Made by a program: the position numbers and the translations under genes. From the NCBI GenBank assembly GCA_937890135.1, contig CALBYC010000027.1, positions 1 through 11,414 on the forward strand: a stretch of DNA of 11,414 nt, given 5' to 3'. Source of the stretch: an uncultured Parabacteroides sp. (GTDB lineage: Bacteria > Bacteroidota > Bacteroidia > Bacteroidales > Tannerellaceae). Below are positions 7,509 to 11,414 of the stretch, piece by piece; the first letter of the stretch is position 1; each line of letters opens with the position of its first letter. The notes below the pieces were generated by a model. That model was not told the DNA's origin. It worked only from the letters and a program-made list of their open reading frames with translations, and searched no databases.

Positions 7509-7781
7509 TTATTTAACTTCGTTCAAAAAAGTCTTTGCTGGCTTAAATGAAGGAATGTTGTGTTCTGGGATAATAATAGTCGTATTCTTTGAGATGTTGC
7601 GAGCTGTCTTCTGCGCCCTTTTCTTCACGATGAAACTTCCGAATCCTCTCAAATATACATTTTCATTTTCAGCCAAAGAGCCTTTAACAATGTTCATGAA
7701 AGACTCTACGCTTGCCAGTACTGTTTGCTTATCAATACCAGTGCTTTTTGAGATTTCATTTACGATATCTGCTTTCGTCAT
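7509..7781 (-). CDS. hup: HU-family DNA-binding protein
   Basis: This 90-residue protein is a full-length HU: an N-terminal helical dimerisation body beginning MTKADIVNEI, the GFGSF turn (46-50), and a basic beta-arm (about 52-75) ending in IPSFKP. HU dimers bend DNA and compact the nucleoid. At the arm tip, position 63, where E. coli HU has the DNA-intercalating proline of RNP, the sequence reads RNI (Ile63); as far as I recall this is usual for Bacteroidota HU. A -7 element at 7836-7829 on the minus strand would start the transcript about 40 bases upstream. The 29-residue basic gene follows by 36 bases. Identification is very sure; which paralogue this is cannot be told from one window. Confidence 0.95.
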   Translation of the reverse strand: MTKADIVNEISKSTGIDKQTVLASVESFMNIVKGSLAENENVYLRGFGSFIVKKRAQKTARNISKNTTIIIPEHNIPSFKPAKTFLNEVK

Positions 7782-7828
7782 GTCTAATTACTTTTATTAT
7801 TGATTTAGTCCTATAATTTTTTGGAATG

Positions 7829-7836
7829 CAAATATA
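7829..7836 (-). promoter_or_regulatory. Probable -7 element of the HU promoter
   Basis: On the minus strand 7836-7829 reads TATATTTG, an exact TAnnTTTG match, placing the transcript start near 7822 and a leader of about 40 bases before the HU ATG. The -33 region (around 7855-7864) is only TTT-rich. It contains AGAAATTTCT (7859-7868), a perfect 10-base palindrome. Confidence 0.6.
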
Positions 7837-7913
7837 TAGCTTTTTATCGAGGTTAGAAAGAAATTTCTCAGCATTTTAAAAAAATAGTTTCTTTTTTTTC
7901 CGAATTATTTTTG

Positions 7914-7921
7914 TATGTTTG
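7914..7921 (+). promoter_or_regulatory. Probable -7 element of the mutY promoter
   Basis: TATGTTTG matches TAnnTTTG exactly. It is preceded by a T-rich stretch (7889-7898) where a -33 element would lie, and would give a leader of about 40 bases to the ATG at 7968. It is divergent from the HU promoter, with 77 bases between the two -7 boxes. Its presence argues against the earlier in-frame TTG at 7911 as the start. Confidence 0.6.
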
Positions 7922-7967
7922 CCGTAATCAATCAATTACAAACAATAAAACCGATAAAACTTCATCT

Positions 7968-9056
7968 ATGCCAAACAGGCTTTTTCGACCTGACTTTTAT
8001 GACAGGCTCTTTAATTGGTACGACATGCATCACAGGGATTTGCCATGGAGGGATACCAAAGACCCTTATATCATATGGGTTTCCGAAATCATCTTGCAAC
8101 AAACAAGGGTGGCACAAGGATTGGATTACTTCAAACGTTTCGTCTCCAGATTCCCGGACATCCAAGCTCTTGCCGAAGCGCAGGAAGACGAAGTCCTCAG
8201 ATATTGGCAGGGATTGGGGTACTACAGCCGCGCGCGCAACCTGCACGAAACGGCCCGAGTCATCTGCAAACAGCATGAAGGCATTTTCCCGTCGGAACAT
8301 GGCGACATACGCAAACTAAAAGGCATCGGCGACTATACGGCCGCTGCCATCGCCTCGTTTGCATGGGACCAACCTTACGCCGTGCTTGACGGGAACGTCC
8401 ATAGAGTCCTGTCCCGCCTGTTTTCCATCCCGGAACCCATCGACTCGGCCAAAGGGAAGAGAATATTCAAGGAATTGGCCCAAGAGATATTAGACACGCG
8501 GCAACCGGGATTATACAACCAAGCCATCATGGAATTGGGGGCCTTGCAATGCGTCCCGGCAAATCCAGCGTGCCCCGACTGTCCATTATCCGGTTTCTGC
8601 TCGGCTTACCTATATAACAAGGTGCAGGATTTCCCCGTCAAACAAAAAAAGGCAAAGACGGTCGACCGCTATTTGAATTATTTCCAAATCCTTTCCAACC
8701 ATCACACATGGATCCGCAAACGCACAGGAAAAGACATTTGGAATGGGCTGTACGAATTCCCCTTGATAGAGACGAATGAAGCCGCCGGCATCGAAACGCT
8801 GCTAACTTCGGAAGAATTGGGGCAATGGCTGGGTGATGGCACTGCGGGGAAAGCCATAGAAAAATCCATAAGATTGGTTATTCCGGAGATAAAGCATGTC
8901 CTGACCCACCAAATCATCCATGCTTCGTTCTATCAAATCTTCGTGGAAGAGCCGGGCCATTTATCTGACCATTTTCTAATGATCAAGGAAGAAGAGCTGG
9001 GGAACTATGCTTTCTCCCGGCTGACTGAAAAGTTCCTGGAGCGTGCCAATCCATGA
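7968..9056 (+). CDS. mutY: A/G-specific adenine glycosylase MutY
   Basis: MutY removes adenine mispaired with 8-oxoguanine in DNA, the second line of the GO repair pathway. With the ATG at 7968 the protein has 362 residues, close to E. coli MutY (350). Visible features in order are catalytic E40 in SEIILQQT, the helix-hairpin-helix LKGIGDYTAAAI (117-128), catalytic D141 in LDGNVHRVL, and the [4Fe-4S] ligands C195-x6-C202-x2-C205-x5-C211. The NUDIX-like C-terminal domain that recognises 8-oxoG spans about 233-350, including KHVLTHQ (309-315). An in-frame TTG at 7911 would add 19 residues, but it lies before the -7 box's end, so that start is rejected. mutY has its own promoter and terminator and appears monocistronic; the ssb-gldE pair expected downstream in Bacteroides is absent. 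Confidence 0.96.
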   Translation: MPNRLFRPDFYDRLFNWYDMHHRDLPWRDTKDPYIIWVSEIILQQTRVAQGLDYFKRFVSRFPDIQALAEAQEDEVLRYWQGLGYYSRARNLHETARVICKQHEGIFPSEHGDIRKLKGIGDYTAAAIASFAWDQPYAVLDGNVHRVLSRLFSIPEPIDSAKGKRIFKELAQEILDTRQPGLYNQAIMELGALQCVPANPACPDCPLSGFCSAYLYNKVQDFPVKQKKAKTVDRYLNYFQILSNHHTWIRKRTGKDIWNGLYEFPLIETNEAAGIETLLTSEELGQWLGDGTAGKAIEKSIRLVIPEIKHVLTHQIIHASFYQIFVEEPGHLSDHFLMIKEEELGNYAFSRLTEKFLERANP

Positions 9057-9066
9057 AAGCAAATAG

Positions 9067-9106
9067 AAAAGCCTGCGGCCTCTCCAGAAAAAGGTCGCAG
9101 GCTTTT
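9067..9106 (+). terminator. mutY terminator
   Basis: The G/C-rich arms 9067-9080 and 9093-9106 pair over 14 bases with one G.U pair around a 12-base loop, and a T-run (9103-9107) closes the structure. It starts 10 bases after the mutY stop. The macro-domain gene converges from the other side, but its stop is about 140 bases away. Confidence 0.9.
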
Positions 9107-9107
9107 T

Positions 9108-9151
9108 GAAAAAACATCACGGCAAATTCGAAAAAACATCACGGCAAATTC
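9108..9151. repeat. Perfect 22-bp tandem duplication
   Basis: Two identical 22-base units lie head to tail at 9108-9129 and 9130-9151, each beginning GAAAAAACATCACGGC and ending AAATTC, followed by the first two bases (GA) of a third. The unit is not a multiple of three and lies between the mutY terminator and the end of the macro-domain gene. The rest of this gap (9152-9244) shows no gene or clear hairpin. Confidence 0.93.
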
Positions 9152-9244
9152 GACTCGCCCTTGAGGATTCCCTTCGCACGCATGACCGTTGCCCATTCCT
9201 TCCGACACCGCCATTACGTGCAACACTTACGCATGTCCTTCATC

Positions 9245-9733
9245 TCATATCAAATCTTGATAATATGTCACATCCTCCTCAAAAAAACAACAGATAATCA
9301 CCTCTCCATCGAAATCACTTTCCTTGATGGCCTTCATCGCCACTTGAGCCGCCTCAGCCTTCGGATAACCATAAACTCCTGTGCTGACGCAAGGGAAAGC
9401 GATGCTCTTGATTCCCTTCTCCTTAGCAATGTCCAATGCGGTGGTATAACACGAACCCAAAAGAGCCGGCTCATCCCCCCTGCCCTGATACACCGGCCCG
9501 ACCGTATGGATCACGTACTTGCAAGGCAGATTGTATGCACCTGTCACCTTGCTTTGGCCTGTCTCACAACCGCCCAAAGCCATGCATTCTTTCAAGAGTC
9601 CACGGCCTGCCGCACGATGGATGGCCCCATCCACACCGCCGCCCCCCAACAAGGAGCGGTTGGCCGCATTCACGATGGCATCAACCTTCAACTTGGTTAT
9701 GTCACCAACCACTATCTTAATATCTTTTGCCAT
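9245..9733 (-). CDS. Macro-domain protein, MacroD/YmdB-like ADP-ribose hydrolase
   Basis: This 162-residue protein is a single macro domain. It carries VGDITKLKVDAIVNAANRSL (9-28), the loop GGGGVDGAIHRAAG (30-43) typical of catalytically active MacroD/YmdB enzymes, VIHTVGP (74-80) and the phosphate-binding segment AFPCVSTGVYGYP (112-124). MacroD-type enzymes deacetylate O-acetyl-ADP-ribose and remove mono-ADP-ribose from acidic residues; YmdB also binds RNase III in E. coli. I chose the ATG at 9733, giving MAKDIKIVVGDIT, as in typical members; the open frame extends 32 codons further upstream but that part has no family similarity and would overlap the candidate promoter. No ADP-ribosyltransferase partner is in the window, so a free-standing housekeeping or stress role is more likely than a toxin-antitoxin pair. 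Confidence 0.92.
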   Translation of the reverse strand: MAKDIKIVVGDITKLKVDAIVNAANRSLLGGGGVDGAIHRAAGRGLLKECMALGGCETGQSKVTGAYNLPCKYVIHTVGPVYQGRGDEPALLGSCYTTALDIAKEKGIKSIAFPCVSTGVYGYPKAEAAQVAMKAIKESDFDGEVIICCFFEEDVTYYQDLI

Positions 9734-9826
9734 AATAATTCCCGTTCGTCTTTTTTGAATAGATAAACAACGTGAGTTCGTAAAAATCAAACAGCTGGTA
9801 ATTTGTGCAGATTCTACCCTCAAATG

Positions 9827-9834
9827 CAAAATTA
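9827..9834 (-). promoter_or_regulatory. Candidate -7 element for the macro-domain gene
   Basis: On the minus strand 9834-9827 reads TAATTTTG, an exact TAnnTTTG match about 93 bases before the ATG at 9733. No good -33 element is visible, and the leader would be long (about 85 bases), so this is tentative. Confidence 0.4.
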
Positions 9835-9891
9835 CGCAATATATTCGAGGAAGTCAGCGGTCGGTGATGAAAAATGCAAAAGGACAGGTCG

Positions 9892-10038
9892 GGTGAGACC
9901 AAAACAGATTGATCCATAATGTGTTAGATAGGCATCTCTCACCTTTCCCCTTACCTCTCACCGATCTCTCACCTATATAACTTCCTGTTTTACAATGATG
10001 TGTCTCCGAGAAAATGACGGGTGAGAGATGGTGAGACC
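9892..10038. repeat. Cluster of GGTGAGAG-type repeats in both orientations
   Basis: CTCTCACC occurs at 9936-9943, 9955-9962 and 9966-9973, and its complement GGTGAGAG at 10020-10027. The nonamer GGTGAGACC occurs at both outer ends, 9892-9900 and 10030-10038. GGTGAGAGATG at 10020-10030 can pair with 9933-9943 over 11 bases, or over 10 bases with 9964-9973, giving mutually exclusive stems. Function is unknown; it could be an intergenic repeat family or a regulatory RNA structure. Confidence 0.75.
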
Positions 10039-10102
10039 ATTTTTTCAACTTTATGGAGGGGAGAGAGGGACGTGGCTATATCCGTTCATCAAGGAAATAC
10101 CC

Positions 10103-11414
10103 TCACGGCCTTATCCTGTCCCTCATTTCATGATCATTCTTTCGCCTTATGATTATCGGCGATTTCTTTCCGTCATAATACATATCATAGGTACTGCTAT
10201 TGGGATTATTTTCCTCTTTCAATACGAAATGCTTGCCGTCCACATTCCGAAGTAATATATCGAATCTTCTCCTGCTGTATTTTGAATTGACGATAACAGT
10301 TCTGTTGCCTAAGAAACAAACATCCTCATACATCCTAATCTCCGCCCTTCGATAGGTTTTCATGCTATAGGAATATCGTTCCATATATATATCGCCTATT
10401 TTGATGAAGTCCATAAAGCTGATGACGACAAACTCCGGCTTTATAGTAAAGCAAGCCTTGTTTTCCAGATTGACCCAATACTCTTTACCACGTTCCGTGA
10501 AATACAATATGGCATTGTCTTGCAACTCCGCATACTCATATTCCTGTTCAGGTGTTTCCAAGGGTTTGAAGAGAGAAGTGCGTACCAGATATTTCCCGTT
10601 CCGGTTCTGCACCACCCGGATGCCGTATGCCGGTGCAAATACCTTGATATATGTGCCCACAGATTCCCATTTATCCAGCCAATGCTTGCGGTAATATACC
10701 TGATAGTTGTCCTTGGTGATACATGAAGTCCTCAGATATTGCGGCTCTTCATAGTCTGTCAAGCGGGTCCTGCCGCGAATGTCATCTATTATTATTTCCG
10801 GTTTGAAATACCGTATGCATTGTTCCTTTTCTTCCTCAAACCGCTCTATGTCTTCTTTCCAAACCGTTTCCCTGACCGTCCATTCTGCGGAACTTATCGG
10901 GTGCAGTGTTGCTTCCCAACCTTTGCGCCATGCCAAACCGCCTTGTTCATCCTCCCAAAGTGCCACATCATCTATCTTTTCTTTAAACGAGTAAAGTTTC
11001 TCTGGTTCTGATGGTTGAACAAAGAAGTTCTTGAAGCGTAGTCCGTCATCTATACCACGTTCAAAGGTGTCCGCCAACACAAAACTGCTCTCATCCATTA
11101 TACGTGTTTGCACTCTTGGATAGAATCGTCTGCCGTCTGTGGTGGAAAAATCAAGGAAGGCGTGTCTTTCAATGTTAGGCCGCTTTACAAACCTTACTCC
11201 ATTACGCAGGTCTATCCACGGTCGTTCCCTCTCCATCTTCTTTTTGGAATAGAGCTTGGCAAAGCCGTAGGCCTTTAGTTCCACCTTATTGTATATACAA
11301 GGCAAAATCTCGTTGTTCTCTTTATCGACTACACCGAACAGACCGTCAGCATTTTCTACGGTTTCATATCCGTATGCCGCATCCAAGTCCATGCGCTGCC
11401 CGTCATGCGTCATC
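10103..11414 (-). CDS. WG-repeat-like protein of unknown function, N-terminus cut or uncertain
   Basis: The frame is open to the right edge, where an ATG at 11413-11411 may be internal; at least 436 residues are present, ending at TGA 10105-10103. Near the visible N-terminus, GLFGVVDKENNEILPCIYNK (24-43) fits the WG repeat pattern (GxxGxxDxxGxxIIPxxYD), and GGLAWRKGWEATLHPI further on looks like a degenerate copy. The rest is rich in Tyr, Arg, Lys and Glu with beta-strand-like stretches, and no enzyme motif is visible. No signal peptide or membrane segment is seen in the part present. WG-repeat proteins are common and poorly understood in Bacteroidota. The gene is followed by the repeat-rich gap, and the next gene in that direction is the macro-domain gene, about 370 bases on. 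The gene is real by its length and even coding character; no function is proposed. Confidence 0.75.
   Translation of the reverse strand, partial: MTHDGQRMDLDAAYGYETVENADGLFGVVDKENNEILPCIYNKVELKAYGFAKLYSKKKMERERPWIDLRNGVRFVKRPNIERHAFLDFSTTDGRRFYPRVQTRIMDESSFVLADTFERGIDDGLRFKNFFVQPSEPEKLYSFKEKIDDVALWEDEQGGLAWRKGWEATLHPISSAEWTVRETVWKEDIERFEEEKEQCIRYFKPEIIIDDIRGRTRLTDYEEPQYLRTSCITKDNYQVYYRKHWLDKWESVGTYIKVFAPAYGIRVVQNRNGKYLVRTSLFKPLETPEQEYEYAELQDNAILYFTERGKEYWVNLENKACFTIKPEFVVISFMDFIKIGDIYMERYSYSMKTYRRAEIRMYEDVCFLGNRTVIVNSKYSRRRFDILLRNVDGKHFVLKEENNPNSSTYDMYYDGKKSPIIIRRKNDHEMRDRIRP

Larger units (their letters stand above)
9734..10102. other. 369-base gene-free stretch
   Basis: No open frame here resembles a protein I know. 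The part next to the macro-domain gene holds its leader and a candidate promoter. The middle and right parts (9892-10038) hold the GGTGAGAG/CTCTCACC repeat cluster. No classic terminator hairpin with a T-run is seen after the stop of the WG-like gene, unless the repeats themselves fold to do this job. Confidence 0.7.

Noticed and set aside
7426..7803. 125-codon hydrophobic open frame on the plus strand
   Set aside because: It is the complement of the Lys-rich HU and small basic genes; Lys codons read in reverse give Phe/Leu, which imitates a membrane protein.
7911..7967. TTG start giving MutY 19 extra residues
   Set aside because: The TTG precedes and overlaps the probable -7 element; the ATG at 7968 gives a normal MutY N-terminus.
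9108..9151. Tandem repeats as a CRISPR remnant
   Set aside because: The two units are directly adjacent with no spacer, and no cas gene is present.
9005..9226. Minus-strand frame of 73 codons covering the 22-bp repeats and the mutY end
   Set aside because: It overlaps the mutY 3' end and its terminator, and the repeat unit of 22 bases changes frame between copies, so it is not a plausible gene.
9161..9766. 201-codon open frame on the plus strand
   Set aside because: It is antisense to the macro-domain gene, whose motifs are unmistakable; the plus-strand translation looks like no known protein.
9734..9829. 32-codon N-terminal extension of the macro-domain protein
   Set aside because: The extension has no similarity to the family and includes the candidate promoter; the ATG at 9733 begins the usual macro-domain N-terminus.
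9892..10038. Nonamer direct repeats as target-site duplications of a small mobile element
   Set aside because: The interior has no terminal inverted repeats or transposase remnant, and the nonamers are part of a wider octamer family within the cluster.

Overview
The window looks like chromosome from a Bacteroidales bacterium (Bacteroidota). The evidence is the HU / tiny basic protein / ribonuclease G block divergent from mutY, protein sequences that resemble Bacteroides-type homologues, start codons preceded by A/T-rich leaders without Shine-Dalgarno sequences, and several matches to the Bacteroidota -7 promoter element TAnnTTTG. I cannot resolve the genus. In Bacteroides, as I remember it, mutY is followed by ssb and gldE; here it is followed by a terminator and a macro-domain gene. 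No tRNA, rRNA, CRISPR array, insertion sequence or phage gene is visible.

Layout, left to right. (1) 1-2130: the 3' part of an aminosugar-kinase-like gene (NahK/APH fold), then 16 bases later an AmpG-like MFS permease, together a probable sugar or muropeptide uptake and phosphorylation operon, closed by a long dyad. (2) 2133-5690: a promoter, an ABC-F ATPase, and a membrane-anchored LtaS-like phosphotransferase whose start codon overlaps the ABC-F stop; a strong hairpin closes this unit and probably also the convergent rng gene. (3) 5698-7836, minus strand: HU, a 29-residue Lys/Arg-rich protein that is easy to miss, a perfect hairpin, and ribonuclease G. (4) 7914-9106: mutY, with its own promoter divergent from the HU promoter and a clear terminator. 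(5) 9107-11414: a 22-bp perfect tandem duplication, a stand-alone macro-domain protein on the minus strand, a 369-base gene-free stretch with a cluster of GGTGAGAG-type repeats in both orientations, and most of a WG-repeat-like protein of unknown function that runs off the right edge.

How the genes relate. Units 2 to 4 are mostly housekeeping: ribosome-associated ATPase, nucleoid protein, RNA processing and repair of oxidised guanine mispairs. The most unusual points are the ABC-F protein, in which three separate deviations fall on the same composite ATP site; its translational overlap with an envelope LtaS-like enzyme; the tiny basic gene; and the repeat-rich accessory right end. I did not find convincing evidence of a wholly new multi-gene system.
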